In this document: positions 12,307 through 24,202 of the stretch, piece by piece
Layout: the number at the start of each line of letters is the position of its first letter
Position numbering within the stretch: the stretch's first letter is position 1
DNA from: Camarhynchus parvulus
Lineage: Eukaryota; Chordata; Aves; Passeriformes; Thraupidae
Assembly: GCF_901933205.1 (NCBI RefSeq)
Contig: NC_044573.1
Span: forward strand, 57,290,493 to 57,354,492
DNA: 64,000 bases
Direction of reading: 5' to 3'
The notes under the pieces: model-generated
Told to the model about the DNA's origin: nothing
Databases searched by the model: none
Seen by the model: the letters and a program-made list of their open reading frames with translations, nothing else
Translations under genes and position numbers: made by a program

Positions 12307-15300
12307 TGAGAACCAAGGAAATTAACACGTGTATTTCCCCTAAAAAAATTTAGCTATTGTGAGCACTAATACAGTTTCATAGTCTGTTGACTGATCCAGC
12401 AACATAGACCACAGTTTATTTGAATTGATCCTAAGAGAATTAGCAAAACAAAAAGAGCAAGCAAAATTTGGGTTTCTTTATTCTGCGGGGTAGCTGATAA
12501 GAATACTTCTGTGAGCAGAATAAGTAAGATCTGACCCAAAGAAACACATTTGGCAAGTTCACGAAAACCGGAAAGTCAGTAGTAGTTATTGAGAAATCAT
12601 AGTCATATTTTTAAGTTGTCCTGCTGAGGATTGCCTTTAACCACATCTCCCCTCCCCTTTCTATCTCCCCCTTCTCCCATACTTTTGTCCCAAGTACTTA
12701 ATTGTGAATAAAATGTTTGTACTGGGAAGACATCAAAGGCACTGATTTCAGAAATTCGATTTTATATAACGCAAGACCGCTGAACTTCAGAAAAAGTTCA
12801 TTTCGTCAACTATCACTAATCATCTGTGAACCTGGTGCTCTACCAACTAAAACACGGTATTATGAATAATTGATTTTCCCCACATCTGAAGTGTAAGAGT
12901 AATTGCAAATATGAATACAGGCAATGATCATGCTTTGCATGGTTCTCTTTTCTGCTTTGGCAAAAAAATGCAGAAATGAACTGATACCTCTGCTCTGGAA
13001 AATGGGTAGCCTGCAAAGTCAAAGAGTGTAAAGAAAATACTCAGTGAAAGTTCAGGGTTTGGGGTTTTTCTGCACATCTATTCTATCTGTTATTTTTTTA
13101 AATCGTCCTCTTCCACTGTTCTTAATCTCCAAAGCCTCATGCAAATTATGACATTGAATGGTGCCAGGTCCCTGCTAGCAGAGAAGAAAGCCATTCTCTC
13201 ATGTTTCTGTGGCAAAAAGGGTGCTAACACTTTAGGGAATGAGCCTGTGGTATGATTAGAATATTTTCATCTTTACTTGAATTGGTGTGTATAGAAGATG
13301 GGAGGTGTGACCCTGAGCTGGGAACTGCCGCATTCCTGCTGCCTTCAGCAATGCAGAACAGCCACTTGGTGACAGGGAAAAGAGATGCATTTGGAAATAT
13401 CCACCCCTGTGTGAGGAGAACTGTCCTCCTCCTTTTTCAGCAGAAGAAACATTTTCTCCAAATGCCATTGATACATACAGAGCATGAGTTTTCACTGGCT
13501 CATAAAATTGTGTTTAGGACAAGAGTAGCAGACCAAACATCTCAAAATCATTAGAATGGGGACCCAGAAAGACAATTTAAAATTAATAGGGCCATACCCA
13601 TTAATTAGTGAAAGGGTAGTTGTACAAGACTTCTGAAAAAGAAACAGTAGTGATTTAAAATAAAAATTTAATTAGATATTGGAGTCATATTTTATGTGTG
13701 TAAAGGGTTATCTCTTTCTTGGATGACAGAAATAAGAAAAATCAGTAGTGCAAGAAGGAAAAATAAGTCAGTACTGCAGAAAGGAACATAATGCTCAGTT
13801 CTTATCTGTGACAAGCTGGTTGTCAAATGAAATCCAAACAAAAACTGGTCCCAGAGACATAAAGGCATATTTCACAGTAAAACCAAAGGAAAATTCATGT
13901 ATCTCCTGTAGAGATACCCTATGCCTATCAGAAATGAATAGTGAAATTAGGTACTTGCCATGCCATGTGAAGATGGCAAACTTCTCTCTCCAAGAACGAT
14001 AATTTTATTGGTGACAAATTGCATTTATTCTCATATGTTGTTGTGGATCTCTTTAATTGCATATACATCAGTGTTTTACCGTTAGTATCAGCCAGAACAC
14101 ATCTCCTGAGAATGTGTATCTACATGAAGAAAATTGAACTCTTCATTCATTTCCCAAGTCACAATTTTGTTTATATTGCTTTCCTGATCAGCTCTGGAGT
14201 GTGTGCTTGGTTATCTTCTACAAATTCAGACATCTACATAACATTCCAGTTCAAAGCAAGAGACTGGAGTGAGAGATTTTTGATTAATATTTGTCACTTT
14301 TGTTTTGTGATGTTTTTCCATTCTGAAAGTATTCATCTAGAATGTACATCAATATTTTCAAACTCGGGTCCAGCTTCTGGACCCCAGAAATTTATCTCAT
14401 GGAAATATGGATGCTTGCATAGACAGCTTAAGCTGCTCCTGTTTGGCTGTAGGTTTGGTTTTCATACCTACAGTCACTTTGTGTTCCCTACAATTCTTCA
14501 AGAATTTTCTCATTTCACGTAAAAACCCAGTCACACACTGGTAATAAACAAACCTCAAAGGATTCAGATTTCATTTATTTAAGTATTATTTTGAATATAT
14601 ACCAAAATCTTTTGTGTCTAAAGTTCTTGAGGGAAAAAATAGGTTGTCTCTTATTAATTGGTTAAGAAACATTAAGAGAAATTGCATCAGTCTTCTTTTT
14701 CTTTACTACAAAATGCAGTAAAAAATATTTCTCTGCCACTTGAAGGTCGTGAAAGGTTGCAGAGACTGGGTTACCCTACCCTGCATTTCTGAATGGCTTC
14801 CAGTCATCTTATTTTTAGAAGCTAGAATTAGAATAAGAAGAGTATTTTCATGTGTAGGCAACAATTTAGAAAAACTCCCTTCACCAATTCAAGGTTTTTG
14901 AAAAGAGTTAGACATGTAGATCTCAGGTTGACCATTAAAAGCATTAGGGATTAATCCAAGCCATTCTCTGACCACGTTACCAACAAGAGAGAATGAGCAC
15001 ATTGATATGGATTTTATTCTAAACTCCTAAAGAGGATACAAGCTGTAACCACTTCAAGTGATACAGAACGAAGATGGTCTCTAAGTTCTTCCTTCTTCTG
15101 AAGCTGCACTTATATGGAAAATGTATAAACATGTATTTTGTTTATAATATATGCGAGTCAACTAACTTCTCTCCTAGGAGATCATGGCTTCTTTAAAGTC
15201 AGGAAAAAGTTATTAGGGAAAATAAAAAATGCAGCCTAGAAACAGCAATTCTCTCCACCTGCATTTATGCAGTTGAAATTAGATTTCATCTGTTCTGATT

Positions 15301-16343
15301 CAAAGCACTGTTTCTAACCCCTAGGTTGAAACTAGTGGGTGCATTGGTCACAGTGAGGCACCATAATGTGATGCAATCACAAAACCTGTCCTGTGAGCTT
15401 GGTCCTGCTGTGCACTTCAGGGCAGGGCCTTTAGGGCTGCATGTTAAATCCTAAACACAACTTTTTTTAAAGATCTGGATTTTTCACACAAGAACAAATA
15501 AGCTTTCTCAGAGGTGTCTGGTCACAGTAGTCCTTTCCTGGATGCCCAAATGATGTTCTTTCAAATTCCAGCTTAGTTTTCAACTGGCTTACGGCTAAAC
15601 TCCATAGTATTGTTTAGCTGATATGATTTGAGCTCCAGCAGATTGCTTGTTGGCTCTTGCTTCCACACACTTTACCTCTGTCAAACCTCTCACAACTATT
15701 TGTCTTCTATGCAATCCAGCCAGATACTGCATGGCCATCCCTGCAGGGCACCTGTGTCACCAGCTGAGGCTCACAGTCTGACTGACTGCACGGGCATTGT
15801 CAGATTGTCAGCATCTCCTGCTTCTCACCACTTCACTTTTTCACTAATGGTTAAGAAAAAATAAAAAGGTCTTGGTGACTAGCTGGGTAGCTGGGGAAGA
15901 TAATAAAGATATGAACTCTTACCTCTCTTCCCAAAAGATGCAAAATAAACCACCCATTGATCTGGGAGGAACTCATTAGAAAGCCAAACCACGTGTTTAC
16001 ACATCATGTGAAACATCTGCAAGTGACTTCAGCTATAATACATGATGGGAGGGTTTTCTGTGTCCCAGATAGCTGAGTTCAACTTTCACCAAAAAACAAG
16101 GATTGCTCCTGGGTGACAACCACCATCTCCACTTGAGTAACTGGAGGCATCAGAGGTTCAAGGCTCATGCACTGAGGTGTTTTTCTCAGTTTATGCAAAA
16201 AGACCTTGCTGTCCTTTACATCACTGAGCAATATTCTCTCAAGCAGTGGCTTTCCATATTTTTAGTTTCAGAAAGTAGTGTCGAAGGTAAGATGGGCTGT
16301 GTACAGAGAAAGATGATATTCCAATAATCACTTCAAAGAGAAT

Positions 16344-16355
16344 GGGGGGGGGGGG
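16344..16355. repeat. G12 homopolymer
   Basis: Twelve consecutive G residues in AT-rich unique DNA. Length calls here are prone to sequencing error. Confidence 0.9.
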
Positions 16356-19205
16356 AAAGGCATGTTTCTAATTTCTGTACAAAAACAAAGGAAGTAATTT
16401 CTTTCAAGGTTTTTTATTTGTTTTTTTTTCGAATTGCACAGTGCTCAACTTTTAAAATAATAATCATTCTTGACAGCCATTTAATAATTGTTAGTGATCT
16501 ATAGCTTTATTATAAAGTACTCATCTAATGATGTATTTCCTTTACCCTAAGGGCCAAGTACAAAGCAGGGAAATTATCTCGGTGATACTTTTAATAACTT
16601 CCTGTGGGATTGCAAACTCTGGCTGAAGCTGTCTCTGCAAAAGAGTTAATCATGTAATTTCACAGATTAGACAACACAGGGTTACTAATGAGAAACTTCA
16701 GTTCAGTGATAAACTCTTTTTTTTTTCCAAGAATATTTTGAGAGGCCTGTAACCTTTGGCTGACACCCAATGAGGCTATTAGTTTAACCATGGGATGCAC
16801 TACCAAATGTACAAGAGTCAGCAGAACTTTTCCTTCTGAAAATTGCTCACAACTTTCTGTGAAGAAGCCTTTGAAAGCCCAGAAAGAATAGACGGGAGGG
16901 AAAAATCAGGCAACAAGGGGCTGACTTATTGGCTTCCGATAACTGGCATGGCTTCAGCTTCCAGTTTCTTTTCAACAATGTCCGCTCACTATAGCAACCC
17001 CAGATCCCATTTAAATGTCATGCTGCCCTCTGTTCTATAAACATGTATCATCCATCACTAAATATTTAGATCTGAATTGTTGGAGCTGAGTTCTGTGCCA
17101 GGGGTAAGGGGATTAATTCCTTTCAAGGCCCTCACATGATGGATTTTTCACTGAAGTAAACATCCGAGAAGAGCTCACACTACGGCCATAAAATATATAA
17201 ATAAAGTTTAAAGTTTAATTAAGTCAACATTATTTAAAGTGGTTGTCATATTTTATGGTGAACTCTCTGTGTTTATTTTGTATGACTCCTCATAAATAGT
17301 CTCTCCCTTTCAGACAAAAGGCACGGCTGGGTTAAAGTTAAGGGTCCCATGCATGGTACGGGAAGGAGGATCTACCGAGCTGGGGGGATCCAAAACGCTC
17401 CCTATCGGGTCCTCTGCTATCTCGTGTCTCCCTAATGAGCTGAGATGTTGTGCAGACACAGGAAAAGCATGGTGGAGTTTACAGCAGACGTGACACAGGG
17501 AAGTCCTTTGAGTGGCTATCAGGGCTTGGTGGAGGGAGAGCCTCTGCCAGCCCAGTCCAAAGGCTGCTGCTGTTGGGCAGGCAGGCAGCAGGGAAGGAAA
17601 TGGGGCTAGGAGAGGGTACGTCAAGAGGGGCAATCCCCCCCACCTCCACCAGCAGGGTGATTGTTCCATGTGCTGGGAGCAAGCTGGCATTGCTCTCCTC
17701 CCTAAACAAGTCCATCAACCCAACAAAGTGTAGGTCCAAGAGGAAAATTGCATTATGCCATTATGTGGCAGAATTACTTGGAACAGAAAAAGTAATTTTA
17801 AAGGTAAAAGAAAATATGTGGAAAAATTCATCCAAGTGATTGTTAGTCAATGCTGTCCTATAGGGAGGTCTTATAAAGCCCTGATAAGGACTCCTAGATA
17901 ATTAGATAAGCACCCAGTGAGAAAGGCTGAACCAAATGCCTGAGCTCCAGGTCAAACCTGGGGAAAACTTGCATTCAGCTTCTGCCTTTCCTCAACTGCC
18001 ATAGGCTGCTCCTGCCCTTGGTCTCTGCCTCTGCTGCCCTTCCTTATGTCAGCCATGCCTTACATCCCAGTTAAGGGGCTTGTTATAAGAGCAAACACAG
18101 AACTGTTGTGAGATGCTCATATTTATGAGGGACATGTGCTGTTTAGGTTTGAGGCTTCTTCTTTTCTCTTTTTCTCAGGATTTTCTCTATCTGTAAAAGG
18201 GACTGCATCTATCTCTGAAAGGGGACTACAAACATTGCCAGGACAGACGACTTCAAGGACAGAACTAGTAGCAGATGTATTAGCTGTGGCAGGAGTTTGT
18301 CACTGTTTTTCCATGAGACTGAGAACAAGGCATTTGGTTTTTCTTATTCTCACTAATGAAACTAGAAAAACAGTATTTTATCTTGTTTAACCTGCTTCAA
18401 CTGTAAAGTTCTTGTGACAGGGCTTGTCTTTTACACTGTGTATGCAGTGTTCACACCAAAACTGGCCAGTCTGAAAATAGTCACCTATGGCTGCTACTGT
18501 GCTGCAAACATGCAGGAGAAGAGCATATTCCCCCTTTTGATTCCAATTATTTCTCTCTAAACTGGTTTTTTTTGCAAACGTGTGAGAAGAGACAGGAAAA
18601 AATGCTGGTGTTGGTGAATGTTATTCCTGTCCCTATGTATGCTCATTTTCTGGTATCTATTTATAAAGTAAATATGCGCATGTGTATGCATGTCTGCATA
18701 TGTACACGCACACATACGCCTTATTAATTCTGAAATACCCACGTTTTACCTATCAACATGGACACAGTCACTCAAAGTCAGAAGCACAAGTCATGCAGTG
18801 TTTGTGAGGGGAAATACAAGGTGTGTTTTGTCCAGACAGAACACATGCAGAAACACAGACTAAACTGAACTGCATTTACCAGACAGTAAATTCTCTTTCT
18901 AGCAAATGAAGCCACATGATGAAAGATCCCTCTGCTTTCATTCTGTATCAGTACTCATTATGCTGCCCCAAAATCTTTAGCATTAGGTAACATGATCATG
19001 CTGAAGGTAGTAAGAAATTTAATGAGGTCTTAATCTGCATGACAGGTTAAAAGCTATGAGAGTTTCTAAGGCTCTATGTGGTATAAATGGAGTGCAAACT
19101 AATATTATTTGATAAGATAGGAAGAGGCCCAGCTGAAGGGAAAGCATTTCTCTACAGGCTTTGGACTGTAGAAGAAGTGAAATTGTCAAAACTGAAAAGA
19201 TGTAA

Positions 19206-19300
19206 AGAGAAAGAAAGAGGGAAAGAAAGAAAGCAAGAAAGAAAGCAAGAAAGCAAGCAAGCAAGCAAGCAAGCAAGAAAGAAAGAAAGAAAGAAAGAAA
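19206..19300. repeat. Compound GAAA/GCAA tetranucleotide microsatellite
   Basis: About 95 bp of tetranucleotide units, beginning with GAAA, passing through a pure GCAA block (about 19252-19275), and returning to GAAA. It is a homopurine tract except for the C of GCAA. Lysine/serine/glutamine-rich frames through it are artefacts of the repeat. Confidence 0.95.
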
Positions 19301-22300
19301 TGAACTTCAAAGTACAAAAAAGAAATGTCATCATTCAAGAGCAAGCAAACCGTTTTGAAAAAAAAAATAGAGAGATGGAAAAATATTTAATTTGAACTTA
19401 ATTTACAAGCAGTAAGGATTTGTTTGAAAACAGTTAAGGAGTGGTAACTAAAAAGGTTAATAGTGGCCAAAAGTCACTATTTCTACTTTTAATGGCATGG
19501 AGGGAAATCCAGCCTGTGCAAAGAACTAGCACTAAACTTGTTCATTTTGTAAGGTCTGTCCCCTGTGTTTGTCAGCCAGCAAAAGTGGTTCACAGGGCCT
19601 GAGACTTTCTGAGCTGCCAGAATTGGGAAATGGGAGGCATATATGATTGCGCCAGCATTTGTCACACAAAATATTTATTGCTATGTGCAATCATATTCAT
19701 GTCTCATAATGTCTGCTGCACTTCCCTTGAGGAGGCTCCCCTTTGTGGGGGCATGAAATCACCACCCTGGGGCTCACATGCTGGAAAAGTCCTGCAGAAA
19801 GGACTAAGCAGGACTGGCATGCAGGCATTGTTTTAGCCTCACTCCCTGATGTCGGGATGGATTTAGATCCTAACCTGCTGGCTGCACTCCTGACAAGTTG
19901 CATTTTAATACATCACTCTGCCTTCCAAAGGTCAACCAGATAAGCCATCCATAAAATGCACTATTAGTGTTAAATTCCTCTCTTCCCAACTTGTCCCCCC
20001 ACCTATGGTGTCAGCTGCTTTGGCGAACAGTACAGCAAAGGCATGGTCTCTCTCCTGCTGTTGGTCTTGCACGTATGAATGTAAAAAATACAGTGAAGTA
20101 TTAATTCAGTTTCTGAAATATTAGAGGTGGGAAGCAAATATATTTATTATTGATGTAGACAAATATATACATTTTCAAAGTAAAACCAAAACCAAGCACT
20201 ATTTTCCTAGTATTTTTAAAGAGGTGAGAGGAATTTACAGGAAAAAAACCCACCTAATTTCTGATAAGTCAAAAATCCTTTTTTCTCCTTTTGTGACAGA
20301 TATTAGATATGCCAATGCCTTGTTCAATTAAGGGCAAGTGTCTGCTAAGAGAACAATCCTCTGGAAGGGAGGAAGAGTTCAAGTAATTGTTTTTAATAAC
20401 AGGCACATAAAGCTATGAGATGGGGAAGTGGTGATTAGGCAGACTCTTTGTCCAATTAATATTTCATTTATAAATCTGTGTGAAATAGCTCCAGTGAGGA
20501 AGACTGATGACAACTTTTCCTGGTCAAGGGATTCATCATGGATTGGAAGAGAAAGGAATATGTCTGGGAAAGCTTATATATGGACATTAGCTCTCAGTTT
20601 GGCATAAGTGCTTGTTGGCTGTGCTGTGGATAATAGCTTTCTCTTTTTCCTTGACCACAAATGTGCTCATTGTCAAACAGGCTATATATATATTTGTGCA
20701 GAAATGTTTATTTTTGACAAATCAACAGTTTTTGACAACAAAATAAAACAAAAAAGCACTGGTGATTTCTTGGGCAGTCCTTGCAGTCAATGCTCCCAGA
20801 ATTGGCTTTACACCACCAAGTCATTCCCACAAGCACTAATATGCAGTTCCAACTACTTAATGGAATTTGCATGTGTATGTCAAGGGGCAGCATTTGGCTC
20901 CTGGTCTAAAACACGTGGAACACGTTTTAAAGAGAAAGTAATTTAGCAGTGATGTAAGTCTTTACAGTTTCCCTGTTTTGTCTATGCAATATTCCAGTTT
21001 TATAAAATGGTATGAATACGTGAAATGTATTTATATTTGGCTTTTATAGCAGTGTGTGACTGTCTGTTGAGCCAGTTGCAAATGTCTCAACTAGCTGACA
21101 TTTACCAAAACTGTCATCCCTCAATCATAATCCTTTTATTCTAGTAAAATTTATTGTGATTCTCTGTACTCTGATTGTTTCTTATTTCCCTACTTTCATG
21201 CCAAGGGAATTCCAGTGATTTCAGCAAAGCTACCCTGGCATACAATTCATGCAGAGAACTAGTAAATCAGACTCTGGAAAGAATCTTGGTCTACTGAACT
21301 CAGCAGGAATTTTGCCATTGATTTCCAGGGAACAGCATTTCCTATAGAATAATAACATCTCTTTGTGTAAATGTAAAAGAATAATATCAGATATGCACAA
21401 TATAAGTAGCACTTTATGTTTCTCTATAGAGAAACAGCAGAGAACTTTTAATCTTGATTTTTATTTTAATTCTCACCAGGAAGTATACTTTGGGCTATAA
21501 ATATATGTGGAGAATTCATCCAAAAAGGTATAAACAAGATAGCTTAAGTCTTATACAAGGCAGGCTGAAGTCAAAGCTTCGTGTAGCTGACCTAGATATT
21601 TCTTCAAGAGGAGTGTGAAAATAAACAGTGAAATGAAGTGTTTGAGTTTTACTTGTTTTTTGGCAAAAAACCTGGCCCTAATTCACCTCTCACTTAATTG
21701 TATAAGTGCTATAAACTATAAAGTTAGATCTCATCATCTGGAAATAATAGAAGAATGAAAAATACTGTGGAAATTGTAAAGAATTCTTGACCATGAGAAG
21801 GCAAACTTGTAGCTTATCAGTTTCTGGTAGGGACTGGCCTTCTCCAAGGTAGTGTGAGGAGATCCTCTGGTGTACTTTGAACATATTTTCTTTTTTTACT
21901 ATCTGTGAGTAGACCCACATGCAGGGAGTAAGAGCAGAGAAGAGCTCATGGAGTGAGTAAGAACTCATTGATTAAGAGCCCTATTAAAGGGCCCACTGAT
22001 CTGTTCTAGAAGAAGAGACCAGAGGAGATTGGCAAGGGGCAGCAACCCAATGAAACCTAAGGGAGGATGAGGTTACTTTACACAAATACACTAAGAAGGA
22101 AGAGGAGAAATACTAGGAAGAGGAGAAGTTTAAAGACATGAAAAATATTGTCACAAGTAGAAATAGTTATAAACAGTCCAGGAATTAGTTTAGGCTTCAA
22201 AGAAGAAGGTGGTTTTGGGTCAGGTTTACATTAAGGCAGCAGATAAAATGGGAAGGTTCAAGGTGAAGCTGGTAAGTGTGTGCTCTGACTGTAGAAGATG

Positions 22301-22779
22301 GGGCTTGTGAGAATGGAGAGTCACTCTGTGGTGCAGGGCAAACCTTTTAGTCTCAAGTTTCTTCTCTAAAAGAGGAGTAGTTCTCTTGTTTCAAAAAGCT
22401 GGTAATAAGGAAGCGTTATCATCTCCTCCCCTATGAAAAATCACTTTAGTGACTTTGCTCTGATATCAGTGCAGCCTCAGAAAACCTATCTGCCACCAGA
22501 GGGGTGAGGAATTCTGAGGGAAACAGGTATGTCCCACACACATACATGCTCCACTCCTCTCTGTGTCTGGGATGCCTCATATAAAAAGTGTTGACAGCTG
22601 CAGTAGGGATTTTACAAGAGATTGCCATTCATATTCTGCAAGGACCAAAAGATCCACATGGGAATATTTAATATAAACAGTAATAGTTTCCCACATCTTT
22701 GTTTAGAAAATAGCCTGAGGATTTCTAAACTTTAGAATAGTATTTATTCCAGAAGAATGGTTTCACTTATAGCTGTATA

Positions 22780-22813
22780 AATCTTTCCTTTGCTTAAATG
22801 TAAAGGAAAGATT
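22780..22813. repeat. 12-bp inverted repeat with 10-nt loop
   Basis: AATCTTTCCTTT and AAAGGAAAGATT are exact reverse complements around GCTTAAATGT. The stem is AT-rich and too short for a microRNA precursor. Confidence 0.85.
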
Positions 22814-24030
22814 GTTGCTTCTGTCTGAATATTTCAGTACAATATTACAATACCTAATCATACTGCCATACTACTCCCAGGTAGTGCAGGTAACTCTCAC
22901 CTTGTATAGTTTTACTTTACAGTGCAAGACCTGATCTGCAGGGACATTATCTGTCTACAATTACAATGTGAGTCCTGCCAGACTTCCAGGAAACACAGGG
23001 AGGTTGTTTAATTTTCTTCATATAACAAGCAATTGGAAAATATTTCCCTGAGATTTCAATGTTGGTCTTGCAAAGAAATCTAGGGCTGAAAAATGAAAAT
23101 CTTGCTTCTGGATGGACAGGGTTCCTAATCCCATCATCAGGCTGCAGAGCTTAGTACTCTGGAAAGCCCAGCCTTGCCATTAAGTGCCTAAGAAGGAGCT
23201 GTTAGATACTGAGCTCTCTGGAGAATCTGCTCTAAAGTGTTCAAAAGGCCATTTCTCTTAGCTTGCCTTTGGAATATTTTAAATGCATTTTTGGCCTACT
23301 TAGCACTTTTAAACATTCCTAAGGTCCTTAATAAAGCCTACTGCTATATCACTCTTGTCACTGCTAGCCACAATCTGATATAGCACATGTAACCTCTCCT
23401 GGAATTACCCAATGCAGGGAGGGGAGCAAAAGCTATCTTTTTGTTAAGAGATAGCAGTACAGTGCTGCTGGCTTCTAGCACTTATCTGTCAGGCTGGGGA
23501 ATAGCTATGAGACTGGAGTACCTTTATTTCCTTCTTTTTGCCTGCTGATTTCTGAGATTTAACTGATTGTATGTGTCAGCTCTTCTCCACAGCCATGTGG
23601 GCTAAGAGTGCACCAGATATTAACAGTTGCTGGATAATGGAGTGCTGTGTATTAGGTATTCTTGAATCATTCCTCCCCCTCCCCCCCGCCATTTATCTGT
23701 ATTTTGACTTTCTATTTTCATATCTGTACTCTCTGAATAAGTTTAAAAGTGCCGACCCTCTTTCCTGTTGCGTTCGTTGAACATTTGTGTCCTGTTGTGT
23801 TCCTGGAAGCAAAAAGGATGGATGAAAAGCAGAGGTCATAAACTGCTGCAAAAAGCAGTGCCTGTTCTATCACACTATTCATCTTCAGGAAATAACTGAT
23901 ATCTGAATTAACAGTAGGAAATTTTGCTAAAATTTCCAGCATGTGAATTCTGAACAGTGTAAGAACTCATGGAAAATTTCAAACAGAATTAAGACATCAT
24001 TACCTTAACAGCTGTGTGGACCTGGCAGGT

Positions 24031-24090
24031 TTTCTTTGGTTTGTTGTTTTGTTGGGGTTTGTTTGTTTGTTTGTTTCTTTGTTTGTTTTA
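24031..24090. repeat. GTTT-rich simple repeat
   Basis: Interrupted TTTG/GTTTT units, with a pure block of GTTT repeats at about 24060-24075. Confidence 0.9.
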
Positions 24091-24138
24091 ACTCATAGTG
24101 TTTCTCATATTCTTTTGTTACTCTTTTAAGAAATGCCT

Positions 24139-24202
24139 GATGACATAGATTGTCAAGTGTGTATCTCAGATGACATAGAGTGCCCAATGTGCGTGGTATC
24201 AT
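24139..24202. repeat. Diverged tandem duplication, ~30-bp unit
   Basis: Both units start GATGACATAGA (24139 and 24169). They continue through related TGTCAAGTGTGTATC and TGCCCAATGTGCGTGGTATC segments, with small indels. Confidence 0.65.

Noticed and set aside
12821..12856. Minus strand reads TTTTAGTTGGTAGAGCACCA, like a tRNA D-arm / A-box
   Set aside because: No anticodon stem-loop or T-arm (GGTTCGAATCC type) follows at the right distance, so neither a tRNA gene nor a clear tRNA-derived SINE is supported.
14019..14522. 167-codon open frame on the plus strand, rich in Phe, Ile, Cys and His
   Set aside because: Composition is what AT-rich non-coding DNA gives. There is no family resemblance, splice context or promoter.
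17310..17840. Several overlapping frames on both strands
   Set aside because: A GC-richer patch with few stops; no conserved domain or splice structure.
19087..19395. 102-codon Lys/Glu/Gln/Ser-rich frame
   Set aside because: Translation of the GAAA/GCAA microsatellite.
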